Shown piece by piece: positions 8,785-17,703 of a DNA stretch of 64,000 nucleotides. Position 1 is the first letter of the stretch; every line of letters begins with the position of its first letter. The notes under the pieces were generated by a model, which searched no databases, had not been told where the DNA came from, and was given only the letters and a program-made list of their open reading frames with translations. The DNA is from JAJPKK01 sp963747835 (GTDB taxonomy: Bacteria > Pseudomonadota > Alphaproteobacteria > Rhizobiales > Xanthobacteraceae). The DNA lies in contig CAVVGO010000001.1 in assembly GCA_963747835.1 (NCBI GenBank), positions 62,001-126,000 of the forward strand, given 5' to 3'. Position numbers and translations under genes: made by a program.

Positions 8785-9666
8785 GTGACTGACAAGCCGC
8801 CGGCCGGCTCTCGCGGCATCATTTATCAGCTCGGCCCGGTCCTGATTGCGGCAGTGACGTTCACCGTCTCGGACGTGTTCGCGAAGCTCGCGCTCGAGGG
8901 CGGCGCCGACGTGCTGACGGTGCTGTCATCACGCGGCGTCGTGGGCATCGTCTTTGTATCCGTCTGGCTGCGGCTCGGAACGCCGGCCGAGGCGCTGACG
9001 CCTCAGGCCAAATGGATTTCGCTCGCGCTCGGGGTCGTGCTGACCGGGAACCTGTTTGGGGTATTCAAGGCGATAGAACTCGTTCCGGTATCGATTGCGA
9101 TCCTCACCTACTTCGTCTACCCGCTGCTGACCGGCCTGATCGGCGCTGCAACCGGTATCGAACGGCTCACCTGGAGGGGCGTCGCGACCGCGATCGTTGC
9201 GTTTTTTGGCCTCGCGCTCATTATCGGAGCGCACCCGGCGGACCTTGCGACGTTGGGTATCCTGGCAGCCATCGGCGGCGCGCTGTGCCGAACGGCCGTG
9301 CTGCTGATCAGCCGTGCGACACTCAAGACTGCGGATGCGCGGCTCGTAACTTGGTACACGCTGTGCTCATCGACGTTGGTGTTCGTCGCCGTTTCCCTGG
9401 CGGCCTGGAATTGGCACTGGCCGCACAATGTCTCTGGTTGGGTAGCATTTATCGGCATCGGCTTCTTCACGACAGCGGCCATCCTTTCCCTCTACGTCTC
9501 GACCCAGCGGATCGGGCCTTTCCGCACCGCGCTCTTCATGAATCTCGAGCCGTTCATGACGGCGGTGCTCAGCGCGATCGTGTTGGGCGATCGGATGACG
9601 CCGCTCCAGATGTTCGGCGGCGCCGTCATGATTGCTGCCCTGTGCGTCTTCCAGATGCGGCGGTAG
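8785..9666 (+). CDS. EamA/DMT-family permease
   Basis: 293 residues with ten hydrophobic segments in two repeats of five, the usual drug/metabolite transporter plan. Typical phrases include ALGVVLTGNLFGVFKAIEL in the first half and FMNLEPFMTAVLSAIVLGD in the second, where the conserved acidic residue of EamA repeat 2 sits. Such proteins export or import small metabolites across the inner membrane; the substrate cannot be told. The start codon is GTG at 8785. Two DnaA boxes lie about 140-165 bp upstream. Confidence 0.88.
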   Translation: MTDKPPAGSRGIIYQLGPVLIAAVTFTVSDVFAKLALEGGADVLTVLSSRGVVGIVFVSVWLRLGTPAEALTPQAKWISLALGVVLTGNLFGVFKAIELVPVSIAILTYFVYPLLTGLIGAATGIERLTWRGVATAIVAFFGLALIIGAHPADLATLGILAAIGGALCRTAVLLISRATLKTADARLVTWYTLCSSTLVFVAVSLAAWNWHWPHNVSGWVAFIGIGFFTTAAILSLYVSTQRIGPFRTALFMNLEPFMTAVLSAIVLGDRMTPLQMFGGAVMIAALCVFQMRR

Positions 9667-10079
9667 TTCGCTCACCGCGAGTTCGCGGTTGGGGCGCCCG
9701 AGGTGATGTGTATGCCGCCACATGCGCGGCCGATCTTATCGTCGCGCCGAGTTTTTCTTCGTCGGATTGTGTCGTTTGTGACACGCCGGCGAGGGCGACT
9801 AAGGCAATCTCGGATACGAACTCTTGCGAATCAGTGGAGGATGGATTTTAGCTCACACACGTGCTGATTTGTCATGACGCCTTGATGAATTGGAATCGCG
9901 AATCACCACTGTTCCAGCCGATGATGGCGGGTTCATCGCCGTCGCGCTCGGTCGCTGGACGGTCGAAGAGTTGGCGACGCGTCGCCGATAAAAGATCAGT
10001 AAATTTGCGTCGTGAACAGGATTGCCGGGCCGCTATCCAGCGCCACGCAGGCGCGATCGAATCAAGGAGCCATGTTCCA
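9667..10079. other. Intergenic region (413 bp) upstream of the ParA-like gene
   Basis: The ParA reading frame is open back to 9861, but the extra 73 codons do not look protein-like and the conserved start is at 10080. A weak hairpin (CCGCG/CGCGG, about 9675-9688) follows the EamA stop. No other structure was recognised. Confidence 0.45.
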
Positions 10080-10760
10080 ATGATCGTCATCACCGTTGCG
10101 TCTCGCAAGGGCGGTTCGGGTAAGAGCACACTGACCTCGCACCTTGGTGCTTATGCCAACAAGGCGTCGCGCCGCTGCCTTCTCATCGATGCCGACCCTC
10201 AGGGTTCGCTCACGCTTTGGCACAGCCTGCGCAAGGGCGGCGAACCGCTGCTGCGCAATGCCGTGCGCGGTGTCGACAATCTCATCAAGGCCGCCAAGGA
10301 TGCCGGTCTCGAATGGGTTTTCATTGACACGCCGCCGCAAATGTCCGGCATCGTCAACGACGCTATCAAGGCCGCCACCCTGGTTGTGATCCCGGCGCGG
10401 CCGTCGGTATTCGATGTCGATGCTGTGAGCGAGACGATCGCCTATTGCCGCGAGCGCCGCAAACCGTACGCGATCGTGATCAATGGCGCACCGCCTCTGC
10501 GCGACGGCAACGAAGCCCCGATCACGGCCTCCGCCCGAGAAAGTCTCGACAAGCTCAAGGCGCCCGTGTGGGCCGGCCAGATCACCAACCGCACCACCTA
10601 TTCGCTGGCACTCGCCGAAGGTGAAGGGGCACGCGAATTCGATCCGGCTTCCGGGGCGGCGGCTGAGATTGCCCGGCTGTTCTCCGCGATCGAACGCAGT
10701 GTGAAAATGATCCAGGGCGAAGGAACCACCGCGCACCCGATGCATCGCCGCGCGGCGTAA
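10080..10760 (+). CDS. Orphan ParA-family ATPase
   Basis: 226 residues. The deviant Walker A motif KGGSGKST is at residues 10-17, with the switch region LLIDADPQGS near 35-44 and the FIDTPPQ Walker B-like segment near 81-87, all typical of ParA/Soj. Such ATPases position DNA, plasmids or protein clusters. There is no ParB gene or visible parS-like repeat nearby, so this is not the chromosomal parAB pair; it could position a cytoplasmic or polar cargo. The start at 10080 is chosen because AAGGAGCC lies just upstream and it begins exactly at the conserved first beta strand. A stem-loop follows. Confidence 0.88.
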   Translation: MIVITVASRKGGSGKSTLTSHLGAYANKASRRCLLIDADPQGSLTLWHSLRKGGEPLLRNAVRGVDNLIKAAKDAGLEWVFIDTPPQMSGIVNDAIKAATLVVIPARPSVFDVDAVSETIAYCRERRKPYAIVINGAPPLRDGNEAPITASARESLDKLKAPVWAGQITNRTTYSLALAEGEGAREFDPASGAAAEIARLFSAIERSVKMIQGEGTTAHPMHRRAA

Positions 10761-10779
10761 CGGACCCCTCCAACAAAGC

Positions 10780-10802
10780 GGCGCAGCACGAAACGCTGCG
10801 CC
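10780..10802. terminator. Stem-loop terminator between convergent genes
   Basis: GGCGCAGC (10780-10787) and GCTGCGCC (10795-10802) form a perfect 8-bp stem with a 7-base loop. It lies between the converging ParA and GlcG-like stop codons. Confidence 0.6.
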
Positions 10803-10834
10803 GTAATCGTTGGTGCGGCTGCCGCGATTGCGGT

Positions 10835-11338
10835 TTACTTCAACTGGTCCGCCACCTTGTCGATGCCGGCCTTGGCGCAGACCTCGTCCTTCTCGCCGCC
10901 CGGCGCGCCGGAAACCCCGATCGCGCCAATGGTATCCTCGCCGGCCTTGATCGGCAGCGCGCCGCGTGCCGGGGTGATGTTGGTGAGATGCAGCGCGCCC
11001 GCCGTAAAGTTGTCCTTGATGGAATCGCCGAAATCGCCGGACGATCGGCGTTGCGCCCGCGCCGTATAGGCCTTCTTCATGGAGTTTTCGAGCGTGTGCG
11101 GGCCGGTGTTGTCGCCGCGCATGGCGACGATGACTTCGCCATTGCGACCGACAACGTTGGCGGACACGGCGTAACCGTTGGTCTTGCAGGTGGCGATCGC
11201 GGTCTCGGCCATGGTCAGCGCCATGGCGGTCGAAATGTCCCTGTGAGCCACAAGCTGGGCATTTGCCGAACCGGCGACGCTACAGGCGAACGCCGTGGCA
11301 AGCGAAATTCCGGCAACATGTAACGCGGTCTTGGACAT
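10835..11338 (-). CDS. Secreted GlcG/HbpS-family protein (copy 1)
   Basis: 167 residues with a signal peptide (ends SANAQ near residue 28). The mature protein shows the DUF336/GlcG pattern: a helical start with repeated Ala/Met, then GYAVSANVVGRNGEVIVAMRGD, an LENSMKKAYTA helix and a closing GAIGVSGAPGGEKDEVCAKAGIDK. HbpS-like proteins of this fold bind haem or small ligands; the function here is unknown. The next gene upstream on the same strand is a paralogue with the same plan. AGGGAG precedes the ATG. Confidence 0.85.
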   Translation of the reverse strand: MSKTALHVAGISLATAFACSVAGSANAQLVAHRDISTAMALTMAETAIATCKTNGYAVSANVVGRNGEVIVAMRGDNTGPHTLENSMKKAYTARAQRRSSGDFGDSIKDNFTAGALHLTNITPARGALPIKAGEDTIGAIGVSGAPGGEKDEVCAKAGIDKVADQLK

Positions 11339-11432
11339 GACTACTTCTCCCTGATGACGGCCGCGCCGAAGGGCGGCCTGGTCTTAGAACTGGTCTCGGA
11401 AAACGTTTCGGTTCTGGGCTGTTGTTTTGAAA

Positions 11433-11933
11433 CTACTTCAGGTCGGCGGACACCTTGTCGATACCGGCCTTGGCGCAAGCCTCATCCTTTTCGCCGCCCG
11501 GTGCGCCCGACACGCCGACCGCCCCGATGGTCTCGTTGCCAACCTTGATCGGCAGCGCGCCCTGAGCCGGAGTGATGTTGGTCAGGAACAGTGCGCCGGC
11601 GTTCGGGTTGCCCTTGACGCCTTCGGCAAATTCGCCCGACGAACGCGCGAACGTGCGCGCCGTGTAGGCCTTCTTCAAGGAGTTTTCGAAGGTGGCGAGG
11701 CCGGCGCCATCGTTGCGAACACCGAGCACGACCTGACCCTCGCGGCCGACGACGTGCACGGATACATTGTAACCTTGCGCCTTGCAGGTATCGATCGCGG
11801 TTTGAGCGATTGTTGCCGCCATTGAAAGCGACAGGTCCTTGTGGGTGAGGAGCTGAGCGTTTGCCGAGGTGGCAAGGCCCGCCAGTGCCGCTGCGAGCGA
11901 AACGCCGGCAATACAATACGCAGTCTTGGACAT
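11433..11933 (-). CDS. Secreted GlcG/HbpS-family protein (copy 2)
   Basis: 166 residues from the ATG at 11933, which has AGGGAGG seven bases ahead; the frame is open further upstream but that part lacks protein character. Signal peptide ending TSANAQ. It matches copy 1 across its length, including the FENSLKKAYTAR helix and the GAVGVSGAPGGEKDEACAKAGIDK end. The spacing and shared orientation indicate a local tandem duplication. Neither copy has a fused partner domain, unlike GlcG in the glycolate operon, and no glycolate genes are adjacent. Confidence 0.85.
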   Translation of the reverse strand: MSKTAYCIAGVSLAAALAGLATSANAQLLTHKDLSLSMAATIAQTAIDTCKAQGYNVSVHVVGREGQVVLGVRNDGAGLATFENSLKKAYTARTFARSSGEFAEGVKGNPNAGALFLTNITPAQGALPIKVGNETIGAVGVSGAPGGEKDEACAKAGIDKVSADLK

Positions 11934-12190
11934 GTAAGAACCTCCCTGATGAGAGCCGCATTGCGTGCGGCATCGGTCCTTATAGTATATTTGTGTCAGC
12001 CGTTGCAGGCTGATTGCGCCTACGTTTTCGGCATATGCTTCGCAGTGCACTTGCAGGGTGCAATCAATTCAACTCCTCCATCGCAATGTTTGCCGGAAAC
12101 AATCTCTGCCGCGGCTATCATCCTTCTTCCGCCCGGCGCATCACAACCTTGATTTTCGTGTTCCACCTCTCGCTGATGACCGGGGGCTGC

Positions 12191-12307
12191 GAGGGCATCG
12201 GCTTTGCGAACGTGATCCTATTCCTTGCCTCGGTCCGGGCGATCTGGGTGAGCGCTGCCGTGATTCCAGTCGACGGCGGCTTCCTGCATCGCGAGAACTG
12301 GTTCTGA
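12191..12307 (+). pseudogene. C-terminal remnant of a short-chain dehydrogenase
   Basis: The frame ending at 12307 reads IGFANVILFLASVRAIWVSA then VIPVDGGFLHRENWF before the stop. That is the closing signature of short-chain dehydrogenase/reductases (ANxVLFLAS...VxGxxxxVDGG). No Rossmann-fold glycine motif or YxxxK active site is present upstream, so only about 39 codons survive. It is probably a decayed gene and not expressed as an enzyme. Confidence 0.6.
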
Positions 12308-12389
12308 GGAAGCAGTTCGCGCGCGTGAAGGGCGCCGCCGGTCGGCGGCGCTATGCCGAAAGCGTTGAGCTTTCCAACGCCGGCTTCGG

Positions 12390-13072
12390 CTATTTGTAGA
12401 ATTCGATCGACGCTTGGCGGAAGAACACGAAATTCGACGGCGCGACCGAAATCGGTCCGTTGATGCCGAAGATCGCAATCTGGAACGTGTCTCCGGCCTT
12501 GACGGAATTGGCGAGCACGACGCGGTTCGGGATGTTGAAGCCCTGGATGGTGGCGGGGCTCGTGATGCCGGCACGGCGCGGCATTTCGCCGTTGAGCCAT
12601 ACCTCTGCGTAGTCGTCCACATAGGCGGTCAGCACCGCCTTGGTGCCCGCGGTTCGAAGTTGCCGATTTTGGCCGGGATGGTGAGGTTGGTGCGGAACCA
12701 CAGAAAGGATACCTTGCCGCCACCACGTCTGTCAGCGAGGCCCTTGGGCTCGATGATTGGCCACGAGGAATCGTCGAAGCCTTTCTCGCCCGCGTGAGGC
12801 GCGATGTCATAAGAGGTTTTGTAGGCCGGCATTGCGGCCGGCAACGCCGGGCCTTCGACGATCCTGGCCTCCATGGTCTTCCAATGCGCCCCAAACGGCG
12901 CCATACCGTCAGCCGTCATCAGGTCGACCACGAGCGCCGGCACGAGGGTCGGTGCGATTTGGGGCGGCGAGGTCGGCGGCGGCGCCTGGGCCACGGCACC
13001 AGTTGCGATCATGATGGGAACTACAGCCAATGCGGCACAGGCGATGAGCCGGCCGAGACCGTCCTTGCGCAT
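12390..13072 (-). CDS. Secreted sugar-binding jelly-roll-like protein, interrupted by a frameshift
   Basis: Two overlapping frames form one protein. The first (start 13072) has a signal peptide ending AVAQ, then GFDDSSWPIIEPKGLADRRG and VSFLWFRTNLTIPAKIGNFEP. Near 12655 it runs out of frame, and the next frame continues with KAVLTAYVDDYAEVWLNGE and GFNIPNRVVLANSVKAGD, ending FYK. This resembles the galactose-binding-like N-terminal part that precedes an SMP-30/gluconolactonase domain in some secreted proteins. Here no such domain follows. One lost or gained base would restore a protein of roughly 225 residues. Whether the break is real or a sequence error is open. Confidence 0.6.
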
Positions 13073-13207
13073 ATCGTCCTCCCCTTTTTTCCATCACCGA
13101 CACGTCACGCTCGCCAGCGGCGTGCGAATGCGCGAGGGTGGTCGGGCAGGGTATTCCCCGGACGATGGATCGTTCAAGGGGTGGAACGAATACCGGCGCG
13201 GGCGTTC

Positions 13208-15730
13208 TCACACCCTCTCGACGAAACTATCCACCACCTTCTTCTCTCCGGCCCGGTCGAACGCGATGGTGAGCTTGTTGCCCTCGACGTGGATCACGTT
13301 GCCGTTGCCGAACTTCTGATGGAACACGCGGTCGCCGACCTCGAAGGCGGAGACGGCGCCGGTGGATTTCGCCACCAATTCGCCTTCGATGGTCATTGGC
13401 CCGCCCGCGCGTGCGCCCGGCGTCGCGCCGTTCCAAGACGCGCCGCTTGGGGAGGCACCGGCGTCGCGGAAGCCGCCGCCACTTCGAGGGCTGCCGCCCG
13501 GACCTCCGCTTGATCCGCTTCCACCTTCGCCGCCGCGATTGCCACGGGCGCGTTGCCAGCCGGGGGTGCGATAGGTCGAGCCAAAAGTCTCCATCTGGTC
13601 GAAGCGCGAGCCGCCCACATTGCCATAGCCCGAAAAGCCGCCGAAGCCCTGCGCCTCCGCGACCGCCACGTGAGGTTCGGGCAACTCGTCGACAAAGCGC
13701 GACGGGATGGTGCTCGTCCAGGTCCCGCGCATGCGGCGGTTCGACACGAAATAGATCTTCGCGCGTTTACGCGCGCGCGTCAGTCCCACATGGGCGAGTT
13801 GGCGTTCCTCTTCGAGGCCGGCGCGACCTTGATCGTCGAGCGATCGCTGGTGCGGCAAAAGACCTTCCTCCCAGCCGGGCAGGAACACGGTGTCGAACTC
13901 GAGGCCCTTCGCGGAGTGCAGTGTCATAATCGAGACCGCGTCGGTGTCGCCGTTGCGGTCGGTATCCATCACTAGCGAAATATGTTCGAGGAAGCCTTGG
14001 AGGTTTTCAAACTCCTCCATGGACCGCACCAACTCCTTGAGGTTTTCGAGCCGGCCGGCGGCGTCGGCCGAGCGGTCCTTCTGCCACATCTCGGTGTAGC
14101 CGGATTCGTCGAGCACGATCTCGGCGAGTTCGGTGTGTGGGAGCGCATCGCGCTGGCCGCGCCAGCGGTCGAACGCCGCGATAAGATCGCGCAGCGCCTG
14201 GCGCGGTTTCGGCTTTAATTCGTCCGTGGCGATGACGGCGCGGGTCGCCGTCATCAGAGCGAGGTGGCCGGCGCGGGCATGGTCGTGAAGCACTTTGACA
14301 GTGGCGTCGCCAAGGCCGCGCTTGGGCAGGTTGACGATGCGCTCGAAGGCGAGGTCATCGGCTTCCGAATTGACACAGCGCAGATAGGCAAGCGCGTCGC
14401 GGATCTCGGCGCGCTCGTAAAAGCGCGGGCCGCCGATCACCCGGTAGGGCAACCCGAGGGTGACGAAGCGGTCCTCGAACTCGCGCATCTGGAACGAGGC
14501 TCGCACCAGGATCGCGATCTCGTCGAGCGAATGGCCGGCGCGCTGCAATTGCTCTATCTCCTCGCCGACGACGCGGGCTTCCTCCTCGGAATCCCACACC
14601 GAGACGACCGTGACCTTCTCGCCCGCCTCGCCCTCCGAGCGCAGCGTCTTGCCGAGCCTACCCTCGTTATGGGCGATAAGATGGGAGGCCGCCGCAAGGA
14701 TATGGCCGGTGGACCGGTAGTTGCGCTCGAGCCGGATCACCTTGGCGCCGGGAAAATCGTGCTCGAAGCGCAGGATGTTGTCGACCTCGGCGCCGCGCCA
14801 GCCATAGATCGACTGGTCGTCGTCGCCGACGCAGCAAATGTTTTTAGGCGGGCGGGCAGCATGCTCGCTTCCGAGTATCACGGCGTTCGGGCCCTCGCCC
14901 GGTGCGGGGGCTGCCGCGGTGCTTTGCGCCAGCAGCCGCAGCCACAGATACTGCGCCACGTTGGTATCCTGATACTCGTCGACCAGGATGAACTTGAAGC
15001 GGTGCTGATATTGCCGCAGCACTTCCGGATGTTCGCGGAACAGCCGGACGTTCTCCAGCAGGAGATCGCCGAAATCGACCGCGTTGAGGGTTTTGAGGCG
15101 GTTCTGATAGGCCGCATAGAGCTTGAGGCCGCGGCCATCCGCGAATGCAGCACTCTCGCCGGGTTTGACCTGATCGGGCGTGAGGCCGCAATTCTTCCAG
15201 CCGTCGATGATGCCGGCGAGGATACGGGCGGGCCAGCGCTTCTCGTCGATGTCCTCGGCTTCGAGAAGCTGCTTCATGAGCCTGATCTGGTCGTCCACGT
15301 CCAGAATGGTGAAATTGGTCTTGAGGCCGACCATCTCGGCGTGGCGGCGCAGGATCTTCACCCCGATGGAGTGGAAGGTGCCGAGCCACGGCATGCCTTC
15401 GACGGCCTCGCCCACCATCTGGCCGACGCGCAGCTTCATTTCCCGCGCCGCCTTGTTGGTGAAGGTGACGGAGAGGATTTCCGACGGGCGGGCACGGCCG
15501 AGGCTCAGGATATGGGCGATGCGGGTGGTCAGCACCCGGGTCTTGCCGGTGCCGGCGCCGGCCAATACAAGCACCGGACCATCGAGCGTTTCCACGGCTT
15601 CGCGCTGTTCCGGGTTGAGCCCGGCCAGATAAGGGGCGCCAGCCGCCGCCCGGGCACGTGCCGCGATGCCCCCGGACGCAGGAATGCGCTCGGGCGGCGG
15701 TGTGGGGGCGTGCGATGCCGGATTGGCCAA
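13208..15730 (-). CDS. uvrD: UvrD/PcrA-type superfamily 1A DNA helicase
   Basis: 840 residues. All helicase motifs are visible in order: Q-motif LNPEQREAV (38-46), Walker A AGAGTGKT (57-64), motif II VDEYQDTN, motif III GDDDQSIYGWRGA, motif IV RNYRS, motif V TLHSAKGLEFDTVFLPGWEEG and motif VI VGLTRARKR. A Gly/Ser-rich linker (about 715-775) joins to the conserved C-terminal segment VGDRVFHQKFGNGNVI, a Tudor-like domain found in PcrA/UvrD. It unwinds 3'-to-5' in nucleotide-excision and mismatch repair. No gene overlaps it functionally. Confidence 0.96.
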   Translation of the reverse strand: MANPASHAPTPPPERIPASGGIAARARAAAGAPYLAGLNPEQREAVETLDGPVLVLAGAGTGKTRVLTTRIAHILSLGRARPSEILSVTFTNKAAREMKLRVGQMVGEAVEGMPWLGTFHSIGVKILRRHAEMVGLKTNFTILDVDDQIRLMKQLLEAEDIDEKRWPARILAGIIDGWKNCGLTPDQVKPGESAAFADGRGLKLYAAYQNRLKTLNAVDFGDLLLENVRLFREHPEVLRQYQHRFKFILVDEYQDTNVAQYLWLRLLAQSTAAAPAPGEGPNAVILGSEHAARPPKNICCVGDDDQSIYGWRGAEVDNILRFEHDFPGAKVIRLERNYRSTGHILAAASHLIAHNEGRLGKTLRSEGEAGEKVTVVSVWDSEEEARVVGEEIEQLQRAGHSLDEIAILVRASFQMREFEDRFVTLGLPYRVIGGPRFYERAEIRDALAYLRCVNSEADDLAFERIVNLPKRGLGDATVKVLHDHARAGHLALMTATRAVIATDELKPKPRQALRDLIAAFDRWRGQRDALPHTELAEIVLDESGYTEMWQKDRSADAAGRLENLKELVRSMEEFENLQGFLEHISLVMDTDRNGDTDAVSIMTLHSAKGLEFDTVFLPGWEEGLLPHQRSLDDQGRAGLEEERQLAHVGLTRARKRAKIYFVSNRRMRGTWTSTIPSRFVDELPEPHVAVAEAQGFGGFSGYGNVGGSRFDQMETFGSTYRTPGWQRARGNRGGEGGSGSSGGPGGSPRSGGGFRDAGASPSGASWNGATPGARAGGPMTIEGELVAKSTGAVSAFEVGDRVFHQKFGNGNVIHVEGNKLTIAFDRAGEKKVVDSFVERV

Positions 15731-15949
15731 GCGCTAAGTCCTTCGACGACGATGGTGAAACGATTTTCTCGAACCCAAAATGGCACTCGTCGGCGCCTTT
15801 TGCGAGGCCGGAGCGGCGCCTAAATGGCGTTTACACAGGGCGCGTGGTCCGTGGCCGGGTTCTCCACGGCGCCAAAACGGCGTATCTTTGCAGGTGAGCC
15901 GGTGTCTCGATTTCCACCGTCAAATCCGGTCACCCGCTGGAGAGCATCC

Positions 15950-17038
15950 ATGATCGCCCGAATCCTCGCCGCCGCCCTGATGGTCGCGCCCGCCTTGGGC
16001 ACACCCGCCGCGCTCGCTCAGACAAACTGGCCGAACCAGAAGGAGGGTGATTTCATCATCGGGGACTTCCATTTCAAGGACGGCGAAACGCTGGCCGAGC
16101 TTAAGCAGCATTACACCACCCTTGGCACGCCAACGCGCAATGCCGCAGGCGACATCACCAATGCGGTGATCCTGCTTCACGGTACGAGTTCCAGCGGCAA
16201 GGCCTGGCTCATCCCCTCACTCGCCGACGAGTTGTTCGCCGCCGGCCAGCCCCTCGATGCCTCCCGGTATTTCATTGTGCTGCCCGACGGCATCGGCCGC
16301 GGCGGGTCGAGCAAGCCTAGCGACGAACTCAAGGGCAAATTCCCGCACTACCGCTACGAGGACATTATCGCGGCGGAGCATCAGCTTCTTATCGAAGGGC
16401 TCGGCATCCGGCATCTGCGGCTTGTCCTGGGCTCATCCATGGGCGCGATGCATACCTGGATGTGGGGCTACATGTATCCCGACCTTATGGACGGGCTCAT
16501 TCCGATCGCGAGCCAGCCGATCCAGATCAGCGGCAGGAACTGGATCCAACGCCGCATCGCGGCCGAGGCGATCCGCCAGGATCCCGGCTGGAACAACGGC
16601 TTCTACGACAAGAATCCGACCCTATGGACCGCGACGGCGCCCTATGGATTTCTGCAGACCGAGAGTGTGCTGCAGATCCAGAAAATGGCGCCGACCCGCG
16701 AGGCCGGCGACGAACTCTACAAGAAGCTGCAGGAGGAGGCCAAGCGCCGCGATGCCAACGACACCCTGTGGGGCATCGAGGCTGTAATGGACTACAACCC
16801 GACCCCACATCTCCATGAGATCAAGGCGCGGCTGATGGCAATCAATTCCGGCGACGACGAGGCTAATCCGGCCGAACTCGCGTCCACGGCGCGAGAGATC
16901 AAGCGCATTCCCAACGCCAAATACGTGCTGATCCCGGGCAGCGAGGAGACCCACGGGCATTTCACCCATCTGCGCGCCGTATTCTGGAAGCAATACGTGG
17001 CAGACTTCCTGAAGAACCTGCCGCCCCAACAGATGTGA
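15950..17038 (+). CDS. Secreted alpha/beta hydrolase, MetX-like family
   Basis: 362 residues from the ATG at 15950, chosen because it begins a clear signal peptide (ends AALAQ); the frame is open further upstream. The fold resembles homoserine O-acetyltransferase: VILLHGTSSSGKAW (oxyanion), LVLGSSMGAMHTWMWGY with the nucleophile in GSSMG, an Asp in INSGDDEANP and the closing His in SEETHGHFTH. Because it is exported it is unlikely to make O-acetylhomoserine; a periplasmic esterase or acyltransferase role is more likely. It ends 5 bp before the opposite-strand thioesterase gene. Confidence 0.8.
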   Translation: MIARILAAALMVAPALGTPAALAQTNWPNQKEGDFIIGDFHFKDGETLAELKQHYTTLGTPTRNAAGDITNAVILLHGTSSSGKAWLIPSLADELFAAGQPLDASRYFIVLPDGIGRGGSSKPSDELKGKFPHYRYEDIIAAEHQLLIEGLGIRHLRLVLGSSMGAMHTWMWGYMYPDLMDGLIPIASQPIQISGRNWIQRRIAAEAIRQDPGWNNGFYDKNPTLWTATAPYGFLQTESVLQIQKMAPTREAGDELYKKLQEEAKRRDANDTLWGIEAVMDYNPTPHLHEIKARLMAINSGDDEANPAELASTAREIKRIPNAKYVLIPGSEETHGHFTHLRAVFWKQYVADFLKNLPPQQM

Positions 17039-17042
17039 GGGA

Positions 17043-17552
17043 TCAGCCCCGCGCCGGCATGCCGATGTTGCGGCCAGCCGCTTCGGGCACCGGCAGAAGG
17101 GCATGGGACGCCTTCATCTCGGCGAGGCGCGCGGCGACCTCGCCGGGAAATGCCGCGGTCTTCTTCGAAGACATGTCGACGTGAAGCGACAGGTTTTCCG
17201 AGGTGGCGGACACCCAGCCCGCTTCGGCATGGAACAGCTGTTCGAAATAGTGCAGGCGCTTTGCGTCGTAGGCGAGTAGCTGGAAGGTAACCCGGACCGG
17301 GTCGCCGGCATGAAGCTCGCGCAGATAGCGGACATGAACCTCGGCCGTGAATATCGATTGCCGGCGCTCGGCCACGTAATCCGCCCCGACCCCGATCAGC
17401 TCGTAAGTTTCGTCGACGGCACGGTCGAACAGAACATTGTAATACGCCATATTGAGATGGCCGTTATAATCGATCCATTGCGGCTCGACCCGCATCACGG
17501 ACGACACGAACGGCGCAAAGAACAATGGCGCAATATCACATCGATCAAGCAT
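17043..17552 (-). CDS. Hot-dog fold acyl-CoA thioesterase (4HBT family)
   Basis: 169 residues. The start of the hot-dog helix carries WIDYNGHLNMAYYNVLFDRA, with the Asp-Tyr-Asn-Gly-His pattern of FcbC/YbgC-type thioesterases, where Asp acts in hydrolysis of acyl-CoA. The rest follows the family: VRYLRELHAGDPVRVTFQL and YFEQLFHAEAGWVSATSENL. It probably acts in the cytosol on a small or aromatic acyl-CoA; the substrate is not identifiable. Its C-terminus faces the MetX-like hydrolase gene. Confidence 0.85.
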   Translation of the reverse strand: MLDRCDIAPLFFAPFVSSVMRVEPQWIDYNGHLNMAYYNVLFDRAVDETYELIGVGADYVAERRQSIFTAEVHVRYLRELHAGDPVRVTFQLLAYDAKRLHYFEQLFHAEAGWVSATSENLSLHVDMSSKKTAAFPGEVAARLAEMKASHALLPVPEAAGRNIGMPARG

Positions 17553-17703
17553 CTCACGGCACCCGGCTCATCGGCATTATGCCAAGAATTTTGGGCAAGT
17601 CTCGCCAAATCTACGCGGCGCCGGCGCGGGTTATCGATTTTTGCCGCCATGGCCCGGGCTCTGCGATCGGCGATGCGACGAGCCGTCGATCGCAGCTGGC
17701 GTC

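Noticed and set aside
14264..15823. Long plus-strand frame opposite uvrD (519 codons)
   Set aside because: It mirrors the helicase gene on the other strand; GC-rich third positions leave such frames open by chance.
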